From Candidatus Caenarcanales bacterium (GTDB lineage Bacteria > Cyanobacteriota > Vampirovibrionia > LMEP-6097): a DNA stretch of 21,774 bases. The stretch spans positions 1 to 21,774 of the forward strand of contig JAKVAO010000046.1 of NCBI GenBank assembly GCA_022447685.1. Direction: 5' to 3'. The notes under the pieces were generated by a model. It was not told the origin of the DNA and did not search any database. It saw nothing but the letters and a program-made list of their open reading frames with translations. Made by a program: the position numbers and the translations under genes. Below, piece by piece: positions 14,551-21,694 of the stretch. Positions within the stretch are counted from its first letter, which is position 1, and each line of letters starts with the position of its first letter.

Positions 14551-15750
14551 TTAATTCAATTTCATAAGCACTAAAACATAGCTGTAGCTATTTTTACCTT
14601 TAGTACCTTTGGATAACAGCTTAGATGACTTATCTAAATATGCGAGCAGCTCATCAGTGCCAAGTTTCTTGGATTGATTCCTGAGTTTAATACCAATCTG
14701 ATTATTACCAATATTTTCAAAATAAAAATTAGAGCCTTTGATATTTTCACTAGTTTTATCTGATTTCAAAGTGACTTCAGTCTGGTGAAAAGGAATTAGT
14801 AGTTTCTGGAGACTTTGGAATCTATCACTAGAATATATGCTTTCTGGAATATTCATCAATGATGCTGGTTGTAGGAATTCTTTGATCAGTAGTTCCTCTC
14901 TGTCTTTGAGTTTATTTTTCAGATAGAACATAGATACTATAAGCTCTGTATTCTTGCTAGGAATATCGACTTTCTCAATAAAACTCTTTGCTTGCAAAAT
15001 GGAAGCTCCGTTACCTGTGATCTTTATCTGTTTAACAGCAAGTTCAGTCCTCAAATTAGGGAAGTTTTCCTGTATAAGTTTTTGTGCTTTAAGTGAGCTT
15101 ATATACCTTAATTTAAGTACTTTAACGTCTTGTTGTTTATCTATACTCTCAATAAAATCTTTTGCAATTTCGATTTGTTCTTGGTTTGCGACTATGGTAA
15201 GTTCATTGTTACTTGGATTGACGAATGAATAAGGCTTAGGTAAGTCTTTGGATTGGCTTATTGTGATCTGTTTGAAGAGTTCTTCATTTAGTATCTCGGC
15301 TATGCTGGCAGGCGAGCTATGATGCGGGCTAAAGCTGTAGAATTCAACTTTCTTGAGGTCGTTTTCGTAAACTCTGAGTGTATTATTCTCGAAGAAACTT
15401 TTAAGTTTCGCGGTGATAACAATATCTTCAATCGCTTCTTCTATAGTACTTTTGTGAAGATTAATTGAGATTTTTCTGTCTATGTTTTTGGGGAAAATTA
15501 GGTTGAACTCGCCTATTTTAGAGATAGTTGTAAGTATTTCAGAGACTCTGGTTTCATAGAAACTTAGATTAACTTCTTTTTTGAGTTTGGGGTTTTCTTC
15601 TTTCTCAGGTCTAAGGAATTTAATATTGAAGAGTTCTTTAGATTCACTTGAAAATATTTTCTCTTTATTACTTGCTGTAGCCGAAAGCATAGTCCCAGAT
15701 AATAAAGCCTGGCTAATAAAAAATATTTTTAATATGTTGCGTTTCTTCAT
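14551..15750 (-). CDS. Secretin N-domain protein lacking the barrel
   Basis: The 399-residue protein has a signal peptide (KKRNILKIFFISQALLSG, ATA-SN near residue 27). A secretin/TonB short N-terminal (STN, N0-like) domain at about 58-130 (VNLSFYETRVSEILTTISK, FPKNIDRKISINLHKSTIEEAI) is followed by two N1/N2-like repeats: about 134-205 (ending NNELTIVANQEQIEIAKDFIESID) and 209-263 (VKVLKLRYISSLKAQKLI, ITGNGASILQAKSFIEKVD). After this a secretin such as PilQ or GspD would continue into a barrel of 200 or more residues. Here only about 135 residues remain, with none of the barrel signatures. It may be a periplasmic partner of a pilus or secretion system. Its start lies 38 bases inside yraN. The signal peptide supports this start. 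Confidence 0.72.
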   Translation of the reverse strand: MKKRNILKIFFISQALLSGTMLSATASNKEKIFSSESKELFNIKFLRPEKEENPKLKKEVNLSFYETRVSEILTTISKIGEFNLIFPKNIDRKISINLHKSTIEEAIEDIVITAKLKSFFENNTLRVYENDLKKVEFYSFSPHHSSPASIAEILNEELFKQITISQSKDLPKPYSFVNPSNNELTIVANQEQIEIAKDFIESIDKQQDVKVLKLRYISSLKAQKLIQENFPNLRTELAVKQIKITGNGASILQAKSFIEKVDIPSKNTELIVSMFYLKNKLKDREELLIKEFLQPASLMNIPESIYSSDRFQSLQKLLIPFHQTEVTLKSDKTSENIKGSNFYFENIGNNQIGIKLRNQSKKLGTDELLAYLDKSSKLLSKGTKGKNSYSYVLVLMKLN

Positions 15751-16075
15751 TGCTGATGGCTATAAAGTCAAAACTAATATTAGTTTTATCTATATTGAGA
15801 AGTTTCTTCTTTAGATAGTATAAGGCAAGTTTTTTGATTTGTTTTTGTTTACCTAGATTTAGAGAATAAAGACTTTCTGAAATTCCATAGCTGCGATATT
15901 TGACTTCTATGAATACTAGATAATCTTCTTGAAATCTGACAGGGTCTATGGCAATTATATCGATCTCTCCTTTATTGGAATAATGCCAGTTTCTTTCTAA
16001 GATTTGATAGTTTTGGCTCTCTAGGTAAGCTATAGCTAGGCTTTCTTTATCGAAACCTATTTGTCTTTTGTTCAT
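15713..16075 (-). CDS. YraN/UPF0102 family nuclease-fold protein
   Basis: The 120-residue protein matches YraN: an N-terminal G.d.E..A..YLe....il.rNW line (residues 7-30), then the nuclease-like core SNKGEIDIIAIDP (Glu37, Asp39) and VFIEVKYRS (Glu57, Lys59), followed by a basic helix QKQIKKLALYYLKKKLL. The fold is of the restriction-endonuclease type (E/D-ExK-like) and the family's cellular role is not settled. Length is normal. It overlaps the start of the secretin-like gene by 38 bases and follows the 256-aa gene on the same strand. A weak TAAAAC box lies 7 bases before the ATG. Confidence 0.88.
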   Translation of the reverse strand: MNKRQIGFDKESLAIAYLESQNYQILERNWHYSNKGEIDIIAIDPVRFQEDYLVFIEVKYRSYGISESLYSLNLGKQKQIKKLALYYLKKKLLNIDKTNISFDFIAISNEETQHIKNIFY

Positions 16076-16125
16076 TTGACTAGTTTTAGCTTAGAGTTTT
16101 GTGTTTTTGCTTGGAGCTAGTGTTT

Positions 16126-16869
16126 TTACTGGGAATCTGGTGAGATAACTATGTTTTGTGGTGCTGTTTTAGTTGAATTTATTTCTGGGGCTTTACGTAA
16201 TGTATCTTTGAGCTGTTCAGGGGGGATACTTAGGCTTTGAAGCTGACTTTCTGGAACAACATATAATTTTTCAATACACTCTTTTGTGGGATCCAAGACC
16301 TTATGAGCAAAATACTCACCTGCAATATCTGAAGCTACACTTCCAACACCATTCATAATAAGTCCCGCTGCTCCAGCAAGACCTATGGTACCAATTCTAT
16401 TTAGGGTTTTATTTTCTCTTGTATATTTTTTTTCTATATTTTTGAGATTCTCATTAATCGCTTTAAAACTCTTTTGAAGACTTTTGACAGTCTCTTTACT
16501 CTTATTTTCTGTTATTTCCTGTGATGTTTCTTGGGAAGCTATAGTATTAAAATAATTGGCTATTTCCTTTTGAACTTGATTGATATATCCGGAAAGAAGC
16601 CCCAGTAGCTTGTGTTCTTTGGGGAATTCTGTTTTTATAGAAACTTTTTTATAATTTATTTTATTAGCTTCTTCTTTAGGATCTTTCGTTCTATGAGCTT
16701 CTACTGGAAATTGGCTTGTCTCGTTTTGTTTTGTGTCATTACTTGGTGGCTCAGGGTTAATTACAAGTTCCTGAGTTGAACTTTTTAATAGAGGATATAA
16801 AATCCTATCTCCTAATCTCTCAGGAATCCCGGGCAACACACTATTTACAACCATACTTAAAATAAACAT
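16126..16869 (-). CDS. Unrecognised membrane-associated protein
   Basis: I do not recognise this product. I start it at the ATG at 16867-16869 (247 residues); a TTG at 16896 would add 9 residues (MTRALFFFN) and strengthen a hydrophobic N-terminus, while another ATG at 16854 is possible. After MFILSMVVNSVLPGIPERL comes a polar, probably disordered stretch. A helical region with coiled-coil character follows (KSLQKSFKAINENLKNIEKK), then a Gly/Ala-rich hydrophobic segment (GTIGLAGAAGLIMNGVGSVA) that could enter a membrane, then a short C-terminal domain with EYFAHKVLDPTKECIEKLYVVP. It precedes yraN. A TTGACA lies upstream at about 16890-16895 on the minus strand. Confidence 0.6.
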   Translation of the reverse strand: MFILSMVVNSVLPGIPERLGDRILYPLLKSSTQELVINPEPPSNDTKQNETSQFPVEAHRTKDPKEEANKINYKKVSIKTEFPKEHKLLGLLSGYINQVQKEIANYFNTIASQETSQEITENKSKETVKSLQKSFKAINENLKNIEKKYTRENKTLNRIGTIGLAGAAGLIMNGVGSVASDIAGEYFAHKVLDPTKECIEKLYVVPESQLQSLSIPPEQLKDTLRKAPEINSTKTAPQNIVISPDSQ

Positions 16870-16986
16870 GTTAAAGAAAAATAAGGCTCTTGTCAAGCAA
16901 ATGTTAATTTTTTTTGAAAACTTAGAGTTTTTTAATCTTGTGGCTGCTGAATATGAGAAAAAATCAAGCTTTCAATCTTTATGCTT

Positions 16987-16992
16987 TACTAT
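16987..16992 (+). promoter_or_regulatory. -10-like box TACTAT in front of fluC
   Basis: TACTAT ends 7 bases before the ATG at 17000. No convincing -35 and no Shine-Dalgarno sequence. The position supports 17000 as the start, and the transcript would be leaderless. Confidence 0.35.
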
Positions 16993-16999
16993 ATATTGC

Positions 17000-17347
17000 A
17001 TGGCATTAAATTTTTTATGGATTGTTTTTGGTGCAGCTCTAGGAGCTTCCTTAAGATATTTGTTTGTATTGTTTGTGCCGCTTCCAATATTATTAGTGAA
17101 TTTAATAGGTTCTTTCCTGATAGGTATCTCTTTTGCTAAGTTAGACCCAAGCTTGCAAGCAAATTTGATTTTATTCTTTAATATCGGTTTTTTGGGTAGT
17201 CTAACAACTTTTAGTACTTTCAGTCTTGAGACTATGCAGATGCTTCTCGCTGGTGGTTTCTTAAAAGCTAGCTTCTATATAATTCTTTCAGTTTTTGTAA
17301 GTTTGCTATGCTGCTATATTGGTTATAGAATAGGTATTAGCTTATGA
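17000..17347 (+). CDS. fluC: Fluoride ion channel FluC/CrcB
   Basis: From the ATG at 17000 the product has 115 residues, the normal size for this dual-topology fluoride exporter. Four membrane helices are visible, with family motifs GAALGASLRY (11-20), VNLIGSFLIGI (33-43, including Asn34 of the pore) and GFLGSLTTFSTFSLE (63-77), which holds the central sodium site and the phenylalanines of the pore. The frame stays open upstream to an ATG at 16868, but those 44 residues are not FluC-like and overlap the divergent gene, so I reject them. The stop overlaps the next ATG as ATGA (17344-17347), implying coupling to the RapZ-like gene. FluC works as a dimer; only one copy is here. I saw no fluoride riboswitch consensus upstream. 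Confidence 0.92.
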   Translation: MALNFLWIVFGAALGASLRYLFVLFVPLPILLVNLIGSFLIGISFAKLDPSLQANLILFFNIGFLGSLTTFSTFSLETMQMLLAGGFLKASFYIILSVFVSLLCCYIGYRIGISL

Positions 17348-17793
17348 AATTTAGATTTATTTCTTATGGAATTAAATATTATGAAGCGCTTGGCAAAATA
17401 GCTCCAAAGCACGACTTTCTGTTTAATTTACGTGACTTGAATAACCCATTTTGGGTTCCTGAGCTTAAGGACAAGCATGGATTGGAGTCTGAAATCCATG
17501 AATATTTCGGCATGGATGATGCAATTCAGCTTAGGTTAGAAAAGATTTGTAGTTTGTGTAATGATTTTATTGAAGACGCTCTTAAAAACAGTTATAGATC
17601 AGATGTTGATGATATAACCTTTGCTTTTAGATGTACAGGTGGTAAACACAGATCAGTATATTTTGCGCAGAGAATATTTGAAAAAATCCAAAAAATGTTC
17701 GAGAATAGGGATATTAACCCCGAAACAGGTAAAAAAATAGAATTTGAAGTTGAACATATCGACTTACCTCGCTATATTGGTGTTAATAGTTAA
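17344..17793 (+). CDS. Stand-alone RapZ C-terminal domain protein
   Basis: The 149-residue protein equals the C-terminal domain of RapZ (YvcJ): FISYGIKYYEALGKIAPKHDFLFNLRDLNNPFWVPEL (5-41), then AFRCTGGKHRSVYFAQRI (94-111), where CTGGKHRSVY is the most conserved line of the family, and the final VEHIDLPRY. In RapZ this domain senses glucosamine-6-phosphate, binds small RNAs and drives multimerisation. The N-terminal P-loop NTPase domain is completely absent. The next gene, 14 bases downstream, is glmR/yvcK, the usual neighbour of rapZ in many bacteria, which supports a shared role in amino-sugar and cell-wall control. It is translationally coupled to fluC upstream. Confidence 0.88.
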   Translation: MKFRFISYGIKYYEALGKIAPKHDFLFNLRDLNNPFWVPELKDKHGLESEIHEYFGMDDAIQLRLEKICSLCNDFIEDALKNSYRSDVDDITFAFRCTGGKHRSVYFAQRIFEKIQKMFENRDINPETGKKIEFEVEHIDLPRYIGVNS

Positions 17794-17807
17794 AAGAGAA
17801 ATTAGTA

Positions 17808-19094
17808 TTGGGTAATATGCTGCGAAAATATAGTTTCCCTGGCTTTAAGCGTTGGCTTATCTATACTATATTTGGTATTGGCGCTATTGTTTTCGGTGTT
17901 GCACTCATACTCAAAGCAAGACCAGTAACAGTTATCTATAATTTCATCTGGGATGTTTTATCTTTCATCGCTGATCACGTTCCTCCTACAGCAAGTGGCA
18001 TCATAGCTATAAGCCTTGGATCTTTTCTCATGCTCTTTGCTTTGTTTAGGGCAAACAAACAATTATTCTCGATGCTTGCTCCTGACGAAAGCTCGATGCT
18101 AGAGACTATTGATAGATATCACATGCAAGGTAAAGGAATTAAGATCGTTGCCATTGGTGGTGGAACAGGCTTATCGAATATGCTCAGAGGTCTCAAAGGC
18201 TTCAGTAGTAATATTACAGCTGTGGTAACTGTTGCAGATGATGGCGGTTCTAGTGGTAAGCTGCGTGAGTCTTTGAATATAGTGCCGCCTGGTGATATGC
18301 GAAACTGCATAGCTGCTCTTGCGCACGATGATGAGGTTATTACCAAGCTTTTTCAGTATAGATTTGACAATGACGCTCCTGAGTCACTGAAGAATCATAG
18401 CTTTGGTAATTTATTTTTGACGGCTCTAGTTGAGCTTGGTGGTTCTAAGAATATGGCAGATGCAGTGAGCCATGCTTGTACTATTCTGAAAACACGTGGG
18501 AAAGTTTATCCAGTTAGTAATACACCAATGAAGATTACAGCTAGATTTGAGGATGGTTCGGTTGTTCATGGTGAATCGAATATTCCTAAAGGAACAGGGA
18601 AGATAGTGGAGATTTCATGTGAGGATACTAAGCCTGAGATTTTACCTGAAGTGCTAGAAGCTATTGCTGAAGCTGAGCTTATAATACTTGGTCCTGGAAG
18701 TCTCTATACCTCTATTATTCCTAATCTTCTAGTTCCTGGTTTGAGTGAGGCTATAGTTGAATCAGATGCTAAGAAGGTTTATGTTTGTAATGTCATGACT
18801 CAGCCTGGTGAAACTACAAATTATGCTGTCTCTGACCATGTTCAGGCGATTTTTGATCATAGTAATCTAAGTGAAGGTCTTATAGACTATGTTGTGGTTA
18901 ATGAGAAAAGTCCAAGTAAAAAACAACTAGTCAAATACGGTGCAGATCAGCAGTTTCCAGTTGATCTTAATCCTTCAAGATTGAAAAAAATGGGACTCAA
19001 GGTTTTAAGCGCTAATCTTCTCAATCAAGGTAATCTTGTTAGGCATAATCCTCGCAGGCTTGCTAAGACTATTATGAAGCTTTTTAAGGATTGA
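17808..19094 (+). CDS. glmR: Gluconeogenesis/cell-wall factor GlmR (YvcK) with N-terminal membrane segment
   Basis: The 428-residue protein has two membrane helices near the N-terminus (about 17-36 and 63-80), then a CofD-like Rossmann domain from about 110: VAIGGGTGLSNMLRGLK (114-130), VTVADDGGSSGKLRE (140-154), PPGDMRNCIAALA (160-172), then NHSFGNLFLTAL and ILGPGSLYTSIIPNLLVPG. YvcK proteins bind UDP-sugars and support GlmS activity and peptidoglycan supply. The membrane extension resembles that of cyanobacterial members, whereas Bacillus YvcK is soluble. Start: a TTG at 17808 with AAGAGA about 9 bases upstream, or the ATG at 17817; the difference is three residues. The downstream end stops 11 bases from a convergent gene. 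Confidence 0.92.
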   Translation: MGNMLRKYSFPGFKRWLIYTIFGIGAIVFGVALILKARPVTVIYNFIWDVLSFIADHVPPTASGIIAISLGSFLMLFALFRANKQLFSMLAPDESSMLETIDRYHMQGKGIKIVAIGGGTGLSNMLRGLKGFSSNITAVVTVADDGGSSGKLRESLNIVPPGDMRNCIAALAHDDEVITKLFQYRFDNDAPESLKNHSFGNLFLTALVELGGSKNMADAVSHACTILKTRGKVYPVSNTPMKITARFEDGSVVHGESNIPKGTGKIVEISCEDTKPEILPEVLEAIAEAELIILGPGSLYTSIIPNLLVPGLSEAIVESDAKKVYVCNVMTQPGETTNYAVSDHVQAIFDHSNLSEGLIDYVVVNEKSPSKKQLVKYGADQQFPVDLNPSRLKKMGLKVLSANLLNQGNLVRHNPRRLAKTIMKLFKD

Positions 19095-19105
19095 TTTGAT
19101 TATTT

Positions 19106-20416
19106 CTAAATCCCTGGATTAGGTCCAAGTGCAAGTGATTTATTTAAGTCAAACTTAAAGACATTTTCTATATTCTCTAATAGAATTTCTTTCATTACTT
19201 TGTCTGATACATTATGATCACCATCAAACATAAGTTCTGTCAATGAACTAAACAAGGTGTTGATCGGTGAGTAGAAGATATTGCCTCTTCTATGATCACT
19301 TATAAACGAGTGACTTGAACCGTGGCTGATTTGCTTAGTATCAGGATCTATACAAGCCCACGGAGTTGCTTCAGTGTCAATATTTTTACCTTTTATTGCA
19401 ACAGTATCTATTTCAGGCATTTCATTTGAATTAGTTCTTGCAAGCAGGTTATAAGCTAAGTTAGATTTATCAATTTTTGGACCCATAGGACCGTCGAGTC
19501 TCTTCTCATTTTCATCTCGCATAGCTCTAAGCACTACAAGCTTATTGCCTTTGTTGATCTCAGTTAAATCTTTGATCCACTCTTCTTTGTTTTTCTTATG
19601 AATATCACTTGTTAACTTCTCAAGACCGATAAAGTTTGCATTAATGAGTTCCGTTGCTAGTTTGTTACTTTCATATTCTTTCAGTAATCTTTTTTTCAGT
19701 TTTGGAATATCATTCTTCAGGCTATTAATCACTTTCCGTGCTTTTTTATCTTCTAATAAAAACTCTTCTGGTCTTTTGCTCAAGCCAAGTACATCTACAC
19801 TATAAGTGTCTTTATTCTTGTCGTAATTAACTATAATTTGAGCTTTGATAGCGCCATCCATAAGCTTTTGTTTGAGGTTCGGTATCTTGTCAGTATGTAG
19901 CTTCTTCTTAAGTTCTTTGATTGTGTCTCGATTAAAGTCTTTCTTGGCAAATGGATTTATTGACTCTAGGAAATTTTTGAAACGTTTACCAATTCCTGGA
20001 GTGAGTAGGTTGACTGCTGCCTGGTCTGGAAGCTGAATTACGTACTGATCTATATTTTCACCGGTATCTGTGTTATTCATATGAGAAGTATTGGTAACTA
20101 TGGGAATTCCGACACCGGCTTTGATATCGAAACCAATTTTTTTGAATACTAAATCTTGGATTTTTTGTGGTGTTGATTCGATTGGTATTGCCATTGGCGA
20201 GAACATTGGTGTTTCAGGGTTGAAATTAGCAGCCTGTCTAATTGCTGGATCATGTGCTTGCTCTGCCATAGTTTCAGCAAGATTCACGGCTTGTGATCTA
20301 TTATCTACTCTATTATTGGAAAGAGGTGAATTAACTATGTTGTTACGCTGCGTATTTGCAGCTGCTTCTGTCTTTTTATTACCAAATCCTGGTATTTTGG
20401 GTAATTCTAAAAACAC
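19106..20416 (-). CDS. Large unrecognised protein
   Basis: This 436-residue product, starting with GTG (20414-20416), matches nothing I know. It has no membrane helix. The first 90 residues are Asn/Ala-rich and likely flexible. A central charged helical part includes FLESINPFAKKDFNRDTIKEL and repeated Lys-rich helices. The C-terminal third has a short compositionally different block with TPWACIDPDTKQISHGSSHSFISDHRRGN, then LFSSLTELMFDGDHN. Its basic-acidic mix suggests a cytosolic protein. It lies 11 bases from the end of glmR and is divergent from leuB across 151 bases. A TGc-TAATAT box lies upstream within the loop of an 8-bp inverted repeat. Confidence 0.68.
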   Translation of the reverse strand: MFLELPKIPGFGNKKTEAAANTQRNNIVNSPLSNNRVDNRSQAVNLAETMAEQAHDPAIRQAANFNPETPMFSPMAIPIESTPQKIQDLVFKKIGFDIKAGVGIPIVTNTSHMNNTDTGENIDQYVIQLPDQAAVNLLTPGIGKRFKNFLESINPFAKKDFNRDTIKELKKKLHTDKIPNLKQKLMDGAIKAQIIVNYDKNKDTYSVDVLGLSKRPEEFLLEDKKARKVINSLKNDIPKLKKRLLKEYESNKLATELINANFIGLEKLTSDIHKKNKEEWIKDLTEINKGNKLVVLRAMRDENEKRLDGPMGPKIDKSNLAYNLLARTNSNEMPEIDTVAIKGKNIDTEATPWACIDPDTKQISHGSSHSFISDHRRGNIFYSPINTLFSSLTELMFDGDHNVSDKVMKEILLENIENVFKFDLNKSLALGPNPGI

Positions 20417-20418
20417 TA

Positions 20419-20451
20419 GTAATACAAAATATTAGCATGAATCTGTATTAC
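20419..20451. promoter_or_regulatory. 8-bp inverted repeat flanking the -10 box of the 436-aa gene
   Basis: GTAATACA (20419-20426) and TGTATTAC (20444-20451) are perfect reverse complements 17 bases apart. Between them on the minus strand is TGc-TAATAT (20429-20437), a likely -10 for the gene starting at 20416. A dimeric repressor binding here would cover the promoter; alternatively the repeat is chance. Confidence 0.4.
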
Positions 20452-20492
20452 GTGCTTCGCAATTGTGCGTCTTAGTTCTGTGGAAAATTTAA

Positions 20493-20523
20493 GGAGCTAT
20501 TAAAAAACAAAGTTTTAAGCTCT
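20493..20523 (+). promoter_or_regulatory. Imperfect hairpin upstream of leuB
   Basis: GGAGCT (20493-20498) pairs with AGCTCT (20518-20523) and TAAAA with TTTTA inside, with a 2-base bulge and a 7-base loop. It lies about 45 bases before the leuB start and upstream of its -10, so it would be DNA-level (an operator) rather than part of the leuB message if the leaderless promoter is used. Confidence 0.3.
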
Positions 20524-20550
20524 AAGTTTATGAAATTTTATATTTATTAT

Positions 20551-20559
20551 TGCTAGAAT
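20551..20559 (+). promoter_or_regulatory. Extended -10 box of leuB (TGc-TAGAAT)
   Basis: TGc-TAGAAT ends 8 bases before the leuB ATG. No Shine-Dalgarno sequence is present. It fits the leaderless pattern of fabD, secG, thrS and others here. Confidence 0.5.
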
Positions 20560-20567
20560 TCTAAGTC

Positions 20568-21629
20568 ATGGCTGGAAAATCTAAGAAAATAGCAATTATT
20601 GAAGGGGACGGAATTGGTCCTGAAATCATGGTTGAAGCTAAGAAGCTGATAGCTCTATTCATTCCTGAGTATAGTCTTGTGAATGTTGATCTTGGTGGTA
20701 AGGCTATAGATAAGTTTGATAATCCATTTCCAGAGGAAAGTCAGGAGAAAATTAAAGATGTGGATGCTGTTTTGATGTCAGCGATTGGCGCTCCTAAATA
20801 TGATAATTTACCAAGAGACAAAAGACCAGAAACAGGTTTACTTGCTTTAAGAAAGTTTCTAGGTGCCTATGCTAATATTCGCCCTGCATTTGTTTTTGAT
20901 GCATTGGTTGATTTATCAACACTCAAGCCTGAAGTTGTTCAAGGTGTCGATTTAGTGGTGGTAAGGGAGCTTACTGGTGGTATTTATTTTGGTGAACCAA
21001 GTCTAAATGATGGTGAAAGAGCCTTAAATACCATGGTTTACAGTAAACCTGAAATTGAAAGAATCGCAAGAATAGCTTTTGATGCAGCGATGAAGCGTAA
21101 CAAAAAATTATGTTCTGTAGACAAATCTAATGTACTTAATGTTTCACAGCTTTGGAGGGATGTAGTAATCGAAGTATCTAAAGACTACCCTGAAGTAGAA
21201 CTTTCTCATATGTATATTGATAACGCTGCAATGCAATTGATCAGAAACCCTAAACAATTCGATGTTATCGTAACTGGTAATTTGTTTGGGGATATACTTT
21301 CTGATGAATCTAGTATGCTAACCGGTAGTATTGGTTTACTTCCTAGTGCCTCTGTTGGTGGTGAAATTGGTTTATATGAACCAGTTCATGGTTCTGCTCC
21401 TGATATAGCTGGGCAAGGTCTTGCAAACCCTATGGCTATGATTTTATCTCTAGCTATGATGTTTAGATTTAGTTTAGATAAGGCTAAAGAAGCTGATATT
21501 ATCGAGAATGCAGTGAAAGAAGTGCTGAATCAAGGGATCTTAACTCCAGATCTTGGTGGTAAGGCTAATACTAAAGAAATTGGTGAAGCTATTTTTGCTG
21601 CTTGTTCTAAGGTTTTTGTTAAAGAATAA
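20568..21629 (+). CDS. leuB: 3-isopropylmalate dehydrogenase
   Basis: The 353-residue protein is full length for LeuB, which oxidises and decarboxylates 3-isopropylmalate with NAD+ in leucine synthesis. Landmarks are IEGDGIGPEI (11-20), the substrate-binding arginines in KRPETGLLALRKFLGAYANIRP (Arg86, Arg95, Arg105), VRELTGGIYFG (132-142) including the catalytic tyrosine Tyr140, DNAAMQLI, VTGNLFGDILSDE with the metal-binding aspartates, GSIGLLPSASVG, and the NAD-site line YEPVHGSAPDIAGQGLANP. Isocitrate or tartrate dehydrogenase relatives are less likely because RELTGGIYFG and the GLLALR context are LeuB-like. No leuA, leuC or leuD is next to it. It is divergent from the 436-aa gene. Confidence 0.95.
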   Translation: MAGKSKKIAIIEGDGIGPEIMVEAKKLIALFIPEYSLVNVDLGGKAIDKFDNPFPEESQEKIKDVDAVLMSAIGAPKYDNLPRDKRPETGLLALRKFLGAYANIRPAFVFDALVDLSTLKPEVVQGVDLVVVRELTGGIYFGEPSLNDGERALNTMVYSKPEIERIARIAFDAAMKRNKKLCSVDKSNVLNVSQLWRDVVIEVSKDYPEVELSHMYIDNAAMQLIRNPKQFDVIVTGNLFGDILSDESSMLTGSIGLLPSASVGGEIGLYEPVHGSAPDIAGQGLANPMAMILSLAMMFRFSLDKAKEADIIENAVKEVLNQGILTPDLGGKANTKEIGEAIFAACSKVFVKE

Positions 21630-21660
21630 TATAAATATACTTATTGTGTGCAATTGATGG

Positions 21661-21694
21661 AAGTCGCAGTGTATTATCTTGTTTATGGCGACTT
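21661..21694. repeat. 7-bp inverted repeat after leuB
   Basis: AAGTCGC (21661-21667) and GCGACTT (21688-21694) are exact reverse complements with a 20-base loop, 31 bases after the leuB stop. There is no T-run, so it is not a clear terminator; it could be an operator for a gene beginning near the window end. The rest of 21630-21774 shows no secure gene: an ATG at 21734 stays open to the edge for 13 full codons only. Confidence 0.35.

Noticed and set aside
16868..16999. N-terminal extension of FluC from an ATG at 16868
   Set aside because: The 44 extra residues have no FluC character, would precede a complete first membrane helix, and overlap the divergent gene. A -10-like box lies 7 bases before the ATG at 17000, which gives the family's normal length.
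16870..16999. Fluoride riboswitch ahead of fluC
   Set aside because: I looked for the conserved GGNGAUGG...CUGAUGAUGCC pattern and found none; the stretch is AT-rich without the pseudoknot segments.
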